DNA from: CSP1-4 sp963777975 | GTDB lineage: Bacteria; Chloroflexota; Limnocylindria; Limnocylindrales; CSP1-4 | NCBI GenBank assembly: GCA_963777975.1 | Contig: CAVZSO010000006.1 | Location: 108,719 to 172,718, forward strand | DNA: 64,000 nucleotides | Direction of reading: 5' to 3' | In this document: positions 45,409-53,031 of the stretch, piece by piece | How positions within the stretch are numbered: position 1 is the stretch's first letter | Layout: each line of letters starts with the position of its first letter | The notes under the pieces: generated by a model | What the model was told of the DNA's origin: nothing | The model's input: the letters and a program-made list of their open reading frames with translations, nothing else | Database searches by the model: none | Program-made: the position numbers and the translations under genes

Positions 45409-46158
45409 TCAGTCGCGCACGAGGCGCAGCGACGTCGATCCGATGGTCAGCTCATCGCCCGGGCCAAGGGCCACCTCGCTCACGCGCTGACCACGCAGGA
45501 AGCTGCCGTTGGCGCTGGCCAGATCGCGGTAGACGAGCGAGCCGTGGGAAGCCGCGATGAGGCCGTGATGACGCGAGACTCGCTCGTCGGGCAGGACGAT
45601 CTCGTTGTCCACGGCGCGTCCGATCCGCAACAGTGACGCACCGATCGGGACGCGGCGGTCCGGGCGACCGTGACTCGAGACGATGAGCGTGACGGGTCCG
45701 ATCCCGCCCGCGGGCAGGACCGCCGTCGCCTCGAGCGACGGCTGGCCGTCGGCGGGACCGACGCCCGCAGAGAACGGGCCGGGGCCGCGCTCGCTGACCG
45801 CGGCCGTGACCACGATGTCTCGACGCGCGACAGCCTTCGACGGATGCAGGGTCACGAGCGGTCGTCCATTGAGCAGCCACCCACGCTGGCGCGCGTAGCC
45901 GTGGGCGGCCTCGCAGAGCGACGCCTCGGGCGCAGGGTGCCGACGCAGGAAGGCCTCGAGGTCGGCGGGCTCGAGGAGGATCCGGAAACGATCGGGCGCG
46001 AAGGTCCGACCGCCGAACGCCTGGCGACCATCCTCCATCGAGCGCTCGACGCGACGACGCAGCTGCTCTGGTTCGATGGAGGCACGGAAGAGGCGGCCGA
46101 TCGGCCGCTCCACGATGCGTTCGAGGAACCGTTCGACCGCGGTCAGGGTTGGCGCCAT
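45409..46158 (-). CDS. fhaA: FhaA-like protein: DUF3662 plus FHA domain
   Basis: The 249-residue protein has an N-terminal DUF3662 domain (VERFLERIVERPIGRLF, LRRRVERSMEDG) and a C-terminal FHA domain with LRIGRAVDNEIVLPDERVSR, HHGLI and DLASANGSFLRGQ. FhaA of mycobacteria binds phosphorylated MviN and controls lipid II export and septal wall synthesis. ATG 46158 is chosen because the DUF3662 domain begins there; the frame upstream is open but unrelated. It heads the fhaA-fhaB-ftsW-pbpA operon. Confidence 0.93.
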   Translation of the reverse strand: MAPTLTAVERFLERIVERPIGRLFRASIEPEQLRRRVERSMEDGRQAFGGRTFAPDRFRILLEPADLEAFLRRHPAPEASLCEAAHGYARQRGWLLNGRPLVTLHPSKAVARRDIVVTAAVSERGPGPFSAGVGPADGQPSLEATAVLPAGGIGPVTLIVSSHGRPDRRVPIGASLLRIGRAVDNEIVLPDERVSRHHGLIAASHGSLVYRDLASANGSFLRGQRVSEVALGPGDELTIGSTSLRLVRD

Positions 46159-46169
46159 GGGGTCGAGCG

Positions 46170-46175
46170 AATCTA
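46170..46175 (-). promoter_or_regulatory. Putative -10 of the fhaA operon
   Basis: TAGATT on the minus strand, 11 bases before ATG 46158. The implied leader is only about five bases. No clear -35 element. Confidence 0.4.
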
Positions 46176-46245
46176 GCAGAGGGACCCCTGACCATCTCCC
46201 AGCGGCACCGGTACCCCAGTCACGGGGGCGCTGGACGAAGCGGGC

Positions 46246-46251
46246 TATACT
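46246..46251 (+). promoter_or_regulatory. Putative -10 of the double zinc-ribbon gene
   Basis: TATACT, 21 bases before GTG 46273, back to back with the fhaA promoter. No clear -35 or ribosome-binding site. Confidence 0.4.
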
Positions 46252-46272
46252 GTCGGTCCCGCGGGGCAGGCC

Positions 46273-47571
46273 GTGCCCCCGGTCGCGAGGACCCATACCA
46301 TCCCACCGCCCACGCCTGAACTGCTGACCGAATCATTCTGCGAGCGGTGTGGCACCCGCTACACGTTCGAGAGCGCCGCCCCCAAGGCTCGGCGGCCGGG
46401 CCTCGGGCGTGCTCGCGTGTTGACGCGCGGGCTCAAGAACTGGGTCGTCGAGGACGGTCGTTCGATCGAGGCCGCGATGGCGGACGCCAAGCGCGACGAG
46501 GATCGGGGTGTCGCCTCCGCCCAGCTCGAGGCCTTCCACCAGACCTTCAACTTCTGCATGGATTGCCGGCAGTACACGTGCACCGACTGCTGGAACCAGG
46601 CCGAGGGCCGCTGCCTGTCGTGCGCGCCGATGCCCGGCCAGCTCGAGGCCGAGATGGCCGTCGCGCATGCCGCCGCCCAGCCCACGGACGCGACGAACGG
46701 CATCCAGCCCGGCATGGCCTGGCCGACGATCGACCTGACCGCCGACGAGGCACCGACTGCGACGGGACCCAGCGAGCCAAGCACGGACGTGGCGGCCGCC
46801 ACCCCGTACATCCCGACCGACCTCCGGCCGGTCGACCTGCCTGATGACGACATCGAGATGATGGTCGGCGCGGCCGACGCGGCGGCGGTGATCGACGCGA
46901 CGCACGATGCCGCGCCGGCGTCGGATACGGTCGAGGCCGTCGCGCCGACGGAGGTGGATCGGCCTGGCAGCACGTTCCTCGAGGTGGTGGCGGCGGCTGC
47001 GGCGGCGGCGCACCACGAGCCCGACACCGACCAGGCGGCTGGCACCGTCGGCGATCTGGAACCAGAGGTCGAAGCGGCCGTCGCCAAGCCGGACCAGCCG
47101 GAGCCGGCCGTGGCCGCCGAGCCCGAGGCTGCCTCGATCGCCGTCGCGGCCCAGATGGAGCCCGACGTGGAGCCCGAAGCGGAGCCGGTCGCGGCCGGCG
47201 AGCCAGAGCCCGCGGCAGGACCAGTGCCGGTCGAGCCGGTGACGCGCACCCCGACGCCGGGCTGGGCGATCGTCGCGCCGGATGTGCCGAGGACCGATGC
47301 GCCACCTGCTCCTGCGGCCTGGCCGCCTCGGAGTCCGGTCTACCAGCCGCCACCCGGCCCGGCACCGACCCCGGGCCAGCCCGGCCAGCCGTCGTGGCCG
47401 ACGGTACCGCCAGCCGCCTTCTCCGTCCCGGCCGCCCAGGCCGTTTGGGAAGAGTCGAGCCTGGGTGTCATCAGCCGGCCAGGTTCAGGCGTCCAGGCCT
47501 GCGTCAGCTGCGGCCTGCCGCTCTCGGCCACGGCTCGCTTCTGTCGTCGCTGCGGGTCTCGACAAGGCTGA
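46273..47571 (+). CDS. Protein with zinc ribbons at both ends and a long Ala/Pro/Glu linker
   Basis: The 432-residue protein begins with a cysteine-rich domain: CERCGTRYTF, then CMDCRQYTCTDCWNQAEG and RCLSCAP, likely two zinc sites (to ~117). About 270 residues of Ala/Glu/Asp/Pro low-complexity sequence follow, then a terminal zinc ribbon ACVSCGLPLSATARFCRRCG. There are no membrane helices. The family is not recognised; the layout suggests a scaffold or adaptor with zinc-binding ends. GTG 46273 is chosen by proximity to the first ribbon. Its 3' end overlaps the convergent YihY gene by 68 bases, with the last ribbon encoded inside the overlap. Confidence 0.8.
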   Translation: MPPVARTHTIPPPTPELLTESFCERCGTRYTFESAAPKARRPGLGRARVLTRGLKNWVVEDGRSIEAAMADAKRDEDRGVASAQLEAFHQTFNFCMDCRQYTCTDCWNQAEGRCLSCAPMPGQLEAEMAVAHAAAQPTDATNGIQPGMAWPTIDLTADEAPTATGPSEPSTDVAAATPYIPTDLRPVDLPDDDIEMMVGAADAAAVIDATHDAAPASDTVEAVAPTEVDRPGSTFLEVVAAAAAAAHHEPDTDQAAGTVGDLEPEVEAAVAKPDQPEPAVAAEPEAASIAVAAQMEPDVEPEAEPVAAGEPEPAAGPVPVEPVTRTPTPGWAIVAPDVPRTDAPPAPAAWPPRSPVYQPPPGPAPTPGQPGQPSWPTVPPAAFSVPAAQAVWEESSLGVISRPGSGVQACVSCGLPLSATARFCRRCGSRQG

Positions 47572-48424
47572 GCGCCACCCGCTCGTCACGACGGACGCGG
47601 CTCCAGGATCCACCCAGGATGAGGAGCTGAGTGACCCATCCGAGCCAGATCAAGAGCGCCAGCAGCGAGACGAAGACGCCGAAGACGGCCAGCTGCCGGA
47701 CGAGCAGCGGCGCGATGAGACCGAAGACCTCCGAGGCCAGCCAGATGGCGCCGGCCGTGACGATGGCCGGCGGCCGGACGTCGGCCAGCACCGGGCGCTC
47801 GATGGGCACCCAGCGATAGATGAGGCCGATGGCCAGGGCCAGCAGACCGATGATGGCGATCGTGCGCAGGATCGCGACGAGGAGCTGGCCGATGGGCGAC
47901 AGGCTGCCCGCGATCGGGCTGGTGGCCAGCCCGATGCCGAGGGCGGCGACGCCGGCGAGGGCCAGCAGGACCACGGCAGCGACCCCCAGCAGACGGCGGA
48001 GGATCGGATTTCGCTGACCGCCGCCGGGCATGACTCGGTTCATCGAGTCGTCGAGTGCGTCGTAGAAGATCGAGGCGCCGAAGGCAGCGCCGACCAGGCC
48101 GAGGATGGACAGCGTCCCGCGCTCGGCGACCAAGCTCTCCAGCCCCGCCGAGACGATCGGCTCAAGCCCGGGCACGAGGCTCGAGACAGCGGCCACGGCT
48201 GCCGCCCGTGATGCGGGGTCGTCGAAGACCCAGCCGATGATGCCGGCCACGAGGATCAACCCGGAGAGCAGCCCGAAGAGGGCGCGGTAGGCCAGGCCCG
48301 CGGCCAGCAGGGACCCCCCGGCCTGCGCGTCGGCGTCGACCACCGCCTTGGCTTCGGCGATCCAGTGGATACGCAGGAGCCGCTCACTCCATGCGAGCAC
48401 GCGGCTCAGGAGGCGGTCGATCAT
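47504..48424 (-). CDS. YihY/BrkB-family inner-membrane protein
   Basis: The 306-residue protein has about six membrane helices and the family start AEAKAVVDADAQAGGSLLAAGLAYRAL (divided here across residues ~23-50), a GASIFYDALDDSMNRV segment and WVPIERPVLADVRPPAI. The family was once called RNase BN in error; its function is unknown, possibly transport. It overlaps the convergent zinc-ribbon gene by 68 bases. It follows the small HTH gene by nine bases. Confidence 0.88.
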   Translation of the reverse strand: MIDRLLSRVLAWSERLLRIHWIAEAKAVVDADAQAGGSLLAAGLAYRALFGLLSGLILVAGIIGWVFDDPASRAAAVAAVSSLVPGLEPIVSAGLESLVAERGTLSILGLVGAAFGASIFYDALDDSMNRVMPGGGQRNPILRRLLGVAAVVLLALAGVAALGIGLATSPIAGSLSPIGQLLVAILRTIAIIGLLALAIGLIYRWVPIERPVLADVRPPAIVTAGAIWLASEVFGLIAPLLVRQLAVFGVFVSLLALLIWLGWVTQLLILGGSWSRVRRDERVALSLVETRSDDRSEPWPRAAGRS

Positions 48425-48433
48425 GCCGCCTCG

Positions 48434-48679
48434 TCAGCCGTCCCAGTCCTCGAAGAGGCCGGGCTGCAGCTGCTCGATGGGCACGCCGCGGCGCCTCGGC
48501 GTGAGCATCGAGCGGACCTGCGCCCGACGAACGTAGATCAGGCGCCCCGGCCGGATGCTCTGCAGCTTGCCCGACTTGGCCCAGCGCGCGAGCGTGTCGC
48601 TGCTGATCGTGATGTTGGCGCTGGCGAACAGCTCCGACGCCTCGCGCAGGGTGATCCAGTCCGAGGCGGGCTTGGGCAT
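48434..48679 (-). CDS. Excisionase/MerR-like helix-turn-helix protein
   Basis: The 81-residue protein has a winged helix-turn-helix of the excisionase (HTH_17) type: WITLREASELFASANITISS, DTLARWAKSGKLQSIRPG and RLIYVRRAQVRSML. Such small proteins bind DNA as regulators. No integrase or phage gene is nearby, so a phage excisionase role is unlikely. It starts two bases after the FmdB-like gene stops and is followed nine bases later by the YihY gene, so it probably belongs to that operon. Confidence 0.8.
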   Translation of the reverse strand: MPKPASDWITLREASELFASANITISSDTLARWAKSGKLQSIRPGRLIYVRRAQVRSMLTPRRRGVPIEQLQPGLFEDWDG

Positions 48680-48681
48680 GC

Positions 48682-49095
48682 TCAGGCGCGGTCCGTGTCG
48701 GGTGCGGCCGCCGGCGCCGTGGGTGCTGCCGCTGGCGCGCCGGTCCTTGCCTCGCTCGACCCCTTGCCGCCCTCGCTCCCGGTCTTGGCTCGATCGCGCG
48801 CGTCGTCGCCTCCTTCGGTCGAGCCCCCGGATCGTTTTCCGCTGTCTCCGGCGTCCGCGGACTCTGCCCCGCTGCCACCTTGCGCAGCGTGCGCCGCGGC
48901 TTTGGTGGTCGAGCCGTTCGAGCGGCGATCCTTCTTGGCCCAGCCCGAACCCTTGAAGTGGACGGCGGGCGACGACATCAGCTTCTTCATCGCGCCACCG
49001 CACGTTTCGCACGACGCGGGCCCTTGGCCGTTGATGCCGTGGACGACCTCGACGACGCGGCCGCAGACGGTGCAGGCGTAGTCGTAGATGGGCAT
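48682..49095 (-). CDS. FmdB-type zinc-ribbon protein with disordered tail
   Basis: The 137-residue protein begins MPIYDYACTVCGRVVEVVHG and contains a second CxxC pair in SCETCGGAMKKLMSSPAVHF, matching the FmdB/CxxC_CxxC_SSSS family of putative regulators. After residue ~55 it becomes Gly/Ser/Ala/Thr-rich and disordered. ATG 49095 is the clear start. It lies 22 bases after a second zinc-ribbon protein gene on the same strand. Confidence 0.88.
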   Translation of the reverse strand: MPIYDYACTVCGRVVEVVHGINGQGPASCETCGGAMKKLMSSPAVHFKGSGWAKKDRRSNGSTTKAAAHAAQGGSGAESADAGDSGKRSGGSTEGGDDARDRAKTGSEGGKGSSEARTGAPAAAPTAPAAAPDTDRA

Positions 49096-49117
49096 CGAGG
49101 GCCGGCGATCCTCGAGG

Positions 49118-49855
49118 TCAGCCGCGCAGGAGGCGCATGCCGCACTTGGGGCAGTAGAACGCCCGCTCGTGGGCCGAGGCGAAGCCGCAGTGCGCGCAGA
49201 CCAGCCCGCCCCGCCCGGAGGCCGGGACCGGGCGCTCGAACGGCGTCAAGCCGACGGCGTACTGGCTCGCCAGGATCTGGGTCAACAGCCCGGCCAGGTT
49301 CTTGGTGCCGATGCGGTCGGTGTCGCCACGGACGCCTTTGCCTCCCCAACCGACGACGGCCCGGATGATCAGGTCGCCCGTCGTCTCGTCCCAGTGGGAG
49401 ACGACCCCGCCGACGATGGCGTTGTACTCGGGATAGCCGCTGGTGTCGGTCTCACCGTGAAGCATCGCGCAGGCGAAGGTATCGAAGGCGAGGTCGACCG
49501 CGCCGATCGACTCGAGCACGACCAGGGCATGGCGCGCGATGGGGCTGAGGTCGTGATGCGCGCTCAGCCACTGCATCGCCTCGGATGGGCGCTGGATGAC
49601 CGGCTGTGCCTCCGCGAACTCGACCGGCAGCGGCTCGATGACCTCGACCTCGGTGATGGCCAGGCCGTGCAGCATGCCCGGCAGCTCGTCGAGTGCCTTG
49701 GGGCCGGCCTGCATGCGGACACCTTCGCTGCTCTTGCCGTGGTAGTGGAGCTTGAGCGCATAGTCCTGGGCGGCAAGCTCTTCGAGGATGGGCGCCGGAG
49801 CGGCGGTGACCTCGGGCGTATCGGGGCCTTTGCGCTTGAGGAAATCGAGGGGCAC
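49118..49855 (-). CDS. Unknown protein with C-terminal zinc ribbon
   Basis: The 245-residue protein starts at GTG 49855 behind GGAGG (spacing five). The first 215 residues form an apparently globular domain I do not recognise, with QDYALKLHYHGKSSEGVRM, ITEVEVIEPLPVEF and VVGWGGKGVRGDTDRIGT stretches. The C-terminus is a zinc ribbon CAHCGFASAHERAFYCPKCG. There is no signal peptide or membrane helix. The frame extends upstream to 49933 without a ribosome-binding site, so that start is rejected. It heads a short run: this gene, FmdB-like, HTH, YihY. Confidence 0.75.
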   Translation of the reverse strand: MPLDFLKRKGPDTPEVTAAPAPILEELAAQDYALKLHYHGKSSEGVRMQAGPKALDELPGMLHGLAITEVEVIEPLPVEFAEAQPVIQRPSEAMQWLSAHHDLSPIARHALVVLESIGAVDLAFDTFACAMLHGETDTSGYPEYNAIVGGVVSHWDETTGDLIIRAVVGWGGKGVRGDTDRIGTKNLAGLLTQILASQYAVGLTPFERPVPASGRGGLVCAHCGFASAHERAFYCPKCGMRLLRG

Positions 49856-49956
49856 GATGCCTCCTGGCTCGTCGCGGTCGTCGGCAGCTACCGACGCCTC
49901 GCATCCTACCAGCGCACCGGTGACGACCGCCAAGGCATCGAAGGTCCGCCGGGGTC

Positions 49957-52710
49957 CTATACGTCGCTCCGGCCATCGGGGATGGCGGCCAGGCGGGCCG
50001 ACAGCGTGGCAGCCTGCTCGGCCAGGGCATCGCGTCGAAGGCGGGCGCCGTCGACGACCGATGCCGGGGCACGCGTCGTGAACGCCGGGTCGGCCAGGCG
50101 CGCCTCCGCGACCGTCAGCTGTCGGGCGGTCTCCGCGAGCTCTCGATCGAGGCGGGCTCGCTCTCGCGAAAGGTCGCCCGAGCCGCGCGACAGGCGCACC
50201 TCACCGACCGCCGCGATGACGACCAGCGCGGCGTCTCCTGGCTCCGGCAGCCCATCGGCCGTGGCGTGGACCCGCACCGGACGCGATCGGGACAACCGCT
50301 CGAACGAGGTCGCCAGGTCCGCCAAGACGCCTCGCACCGCCGGGTCGGGCAGGACGAGGTCGGCTTCCAGGACCGAGCCGGCCTCGATGCCGGCCTCCGC
50401 CCGCGCGTTCCGGATGGCACGCACGAGGTCGAGGAGCGACTCGACCGCCTCCTCGGTCGGCCGGTCGCTCAGCGTGCGCTCACGCTCGGCGGTCGGCCAG
50501 TCGGCGACGATGAGCAGGTCGGGATCGTCGAACTCATGGGGCAGGCGGGTCCAGATCGCCTCGGTGATGAAGGGCATCACAGGGTGCAGCAGACGCAGGT
50601 AGCGCTCGAGCACCCAGGCCAGCGTCCACCACGTCGCCGCCCGCTGCGCTGGCGTCGTCGTCGGATCGGCGAGGCGGGCCTTGGCCAGCTCCAGGTACCA
50701 GTCGCAGTACTCGTTCCAGGTGGCCTCGTAGACCAGGCGCGTCACCTCGCCCAGCTGATAGGCCTCGTGAGCGCCGGAGACAGCTTCGATGGTCGTCGCG
50801 CAGCGGCCCAGGATCCAGCGCTCGGCGGGTCCCAGGTCCGCGGCATCGGGCAGCGCAAGGAACGCGTCGACGGGCACCTCCGACGGGCGGGCGCCGAGCA
50901 CGAAGCGGGCCGCGTTCCAAAGCTTGTTGCTGAAGTTCCGCGCGCCATCCAATTTAGGCTTCGCAAGCCTTAGATCGGCGCCCGGTGCGATGCCGTTGAC
51001 GAGGGCGAAGCGGAGCGCGTCGGCGCCGATCAGATCGATGGTGGCCAGCGGATCTTCGACGTTGCCCTTCGTCTTGGACATCTTGGCACCGTACGGGTCA
51101 CGCACGATTCCGCTCAGATAGACCGTGCCGAACGGCGGTTCGCCCATGAGCCACTCACCCAGCATCATCATCCGGGCGACCCAGAAGAAGATGATCTCGT
51201 AAGCGGTCTCCATGACCGTGCCCGGATAGAAGCGCTCGAGATCGGGCGTCCGCTCCGGCCAGCCGAGGGTCGAAAAGGGCCACAACCCGCTCGAGAACCA
51301 GGTGTCGAAGATGTCCGGGTCCTGGGTCAGCTCAGCGGCCGGTCGACCGCAGGCGGCGCAGACGTCGGGTCCGCCCGGCTGATCGCTGACCGTGACGTGG
51401 CCGTCCGGGCAGAACCAGGCCGGGATGCGGTGGCCCCACCAGAGCTGACGGCTGACATTCCAATCCCGGATGTTCTCGAGCCAATGGAAGAAGACCTTCT
51501 CGAAGCGAGCCGGCAGGATGCGCACGCGCCCTTCGCGGACGGAGGCCATCGCCTTCGCCGCCATCGGCTTGGTCCGGACGAACCACTGCGTCTTGAGGCG
51601 TGGCTCGACCGCGTCGTCCGAGCGCTGGCAGCGGCCGATGATCATCTCGTGCGGCCGCGACCCCTCCAGGTCGCCTCGCGCCTCGAGGTCGCGCAGGATG
51701 GCCTCGCGTGCCTGGTACCGGTCGAGCCCCGCGTACGCGGCCCCCATCTCGTTGACCTTCGCCTCGTCGTCGAGCACCGTGATCTGGGGCAGGCCGTGGC
51801 GCTTGCCGGTCTCGAAGTCGTCGAAGTCGTGGGCTGGCGTGATCTTGACGGCGCCGGTGCCGAATGCACGCTCGACCACATCATCGGCGATGATCGGCAC
51901 GTCGCGCTCCACGAACGGGATGCGCACGGTCCGTCCGACCAGGGCCTGGTAGCGCTCGTCCGCGGGGTGGACCGCAACGGCCGTGTCGCCGAGGATCGTC
52001 TCGGGCCGCGTCGTGGCGACACTGATCCAGGCCGCCGGGTCGGGGCGGCCATCCGTGCCGACGAGGTGATAGCGGACCGTCCAGAGCGTGCCCGTCTCGG
52101 GGGTGGCGATCGTCTCCAGGTCGGAGATGCTCGTCCGGCAGCCAGGGCACCAGTTGACCAGCGCCTCGGTCCGGTACGCCAGGCCGTCGTCATACAGGCG
52201 CTTGAACGCGGTCCGGACGGCTCGCGTCGAACCTTCGTCCATGGTGTACCGCTCACGGCTCCAGTCGAGCGAGGCGCCGACCCGTTCATGCTGGGCCTTC
52301 ATGACGTTGCCGGTCTCGTCGATGAAGCGACGCATCCGCTCCAGGTAGCGCTCGCGACCAAGCGAGCTGCGGCTCTCGCCCTCCTTGGCCAGGATCCGGT
52401 CGAGCACGAACTGGGCGGCGATCGAGGCATGATCCTTGCCCGGCAGCCAGAGGGTCGGACGTCGGGTCATCCGGGCGTGCCGGGTCATGGCGTCCTCGAC
52501 CGTTGCCCGCTGCGCATGCCCCAGGTGCAGGGCGCCCGTGATGTTGGGTGGCGGCTGGATGATCACGAAGGGCGGCTTGGTCTGATCCGCGCGGCTCCCG
52601 GCGCCGTCGGGGGCGAAGACGTCGGCCGCCAGCCAGCGCGCGTAGATACCGGCCTCGACGCTCGCTGCGTCGTAGGCCTTGGGCAGCTCCCTGGCGCGCT
52701 CCTCGCCCAT
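49957..52710 (-). CDS. valS: Valyl-tRNA synthetase
   Basis: The 917-residue class I synthetase attaches valine to tRNA-Val. It shows the HIGH-type motif GALHLGHA (~62), an editing domain with TTRPETILGDTAVAVHP, DWNVSRQLWWGHRIPAW, and the KMSKS-type motif as KMSKTKGN (~543), an accepted variant. A tRNA-binding helical domain and a C-terminal coiled coil (from ~850) complete the usual order. ATG 52710 follows GGAGG; an upstream in-frame extension to 52794 would run into the T-box and is rejected. Expression is predicted to respond to uncharged tRNA-Val through the leader. Confidence 0.97.
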   Translation of the reverse strand: MGEERARELPKAYDAASVEAGIYARWLAADVFAPDGAGSRADQTKPPFVIIQPPPNITGALHLGHAQRATVEDAMTRHARMTRRPTLWLPGKDHASIAAQFVLDRILAKEGESRSSLGRERYLERMRRFIDETGNVMKAQHERVGASLDWSRERYTMDEGSTRAVRTAFKRLYDDGLAYRTEALVNWCPGCRTSISDLETIATPETGTLWTVRYHLVGTDGRPDPAAWISVATTRPETILGDTAVAVHPADERYQALVGRTVRIPFVERDVPIIADDVVERAFGTGAVKITPAHDFDDFETGKRHGLPQITVLDDEAKVNEMGAAYAGLDRYQAREAILRDLEARGDLEGSRPHEMIIGRCQRSDDAVEPRLKTQWFVRTKPMAAKAMASVREGRVRILPARFEKVFFHWLENIRDWNVSRQLWWGHRIPAWFCPDGHVTVSDQPGGPDVCAACGRPAAELTQDPDIFDTWFSSGLWPFSTLGWPERTPDLERFYPGTVMETAYEIIFFWVARMMMLGEWLMGEPPFGTVYLSGIVRDPYGAKMSKTKGNVEDPLATIDLIGADALRFALVNGIAPGADLRLAKPKLDGARNFSNKLWNAARFVLGARPSEVPVDAFLALPDAADLGPAERWILGRCATTIEAVSGAHEAYQLGEVTRLVYEATWNEYCDWYLELAKARLADPTTTPAQRAATWWTLAWVLERYLRLLHPVMPFITEAIWTRLPHEFDDPDLLIVADWPTAERERTLSDRPTEEAVESLLDLVRAIRNARAEAGIEAGSVLEADLVLPDPAVRGVLADLATSFERLSRSRPVRVHATADGLPEPGDAALVVIAAVGEVRLSRGSGDLSRERARLDRELAETARQLTVAEARLADPAFTTRAPASVVDGARLRRDALAEQAATLSARLAAIPDGRSDV

Positions 52711-52744
52711 CGCCTCGCCTCCACCTCGACATCGCCGTGTCACG

Positions 52745-52985
52745 GAATCGAACGCCCCGCTCATCCCAGCGGACGAACGGGGTCGTGGTACCACCAGCTG
52801 GTTCGGTCGCGGCGCCGTCCGGTCATCCCGGTCGGGGGTCGTGTCGCGGCCCTCTCGGCGCGCTAACGGGCGCCACCCGTCACGACTCGCGAGCGACCTT
52901 CACGCGTCCCTGGCCCCGCAGGCTTGCAGCCCATGACCCGCGGTCTCTGGCGGCCGTCCGGCGCGCTACTCCTCTCGGTCCCTGC
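52745..52985 (-). promoter_or_regulatory. T-box riboswitch of valS
   Basis: The 321-base leader between kynU and valS carries T-box features in order on the minus strand. They are an AGAGA bulge followed by a GGCTGCAAGCC apical part of stem I, a GTC valine specifier (52895-52897) after GAAG, a GTTAGCG...GAGAG linker, and the core TGGTGGTACCACGA (52782-52795) that matches 10 of the 13 fixed consensus positions. The UGGU bulge would pair with the ACCA end of tRNA-Val. A GC-rich hairpin follows before the start codon. Whether control is by termination or by ribosome access cannot be decided. Confidence 0.85.
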
Positions 52986-52997
52986 CGTGAGGCACCG

Positions 52998-53003
52998 AGT
53001 CTA
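52998..53003 (-). promoter_or_regulatory. Putative -10 of the valS transcript
   Basis: TAGACT on the minus strand just upstream of the T-box. Predicted start of transcription is near 52990. The -35 is weak. Confidence 0.4.
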
Positions 53004-53031
53004 GCACTCCGGTGTCGGGGGCCGAGCAGCA

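Noticed and set aside
48434..48679. Phage excisionase indicating a prophage or integrative element
   Set aside because: No integrase, attachment repeats, phage genes or change in base composition nearby; the gene is in line with chromosomal neighbours.
51397..52866. A 489-codon plus-strand frame across valS and its leader
   Set aside because: It is antisense to a certain valS and to the T-box; composition is not protein-like.
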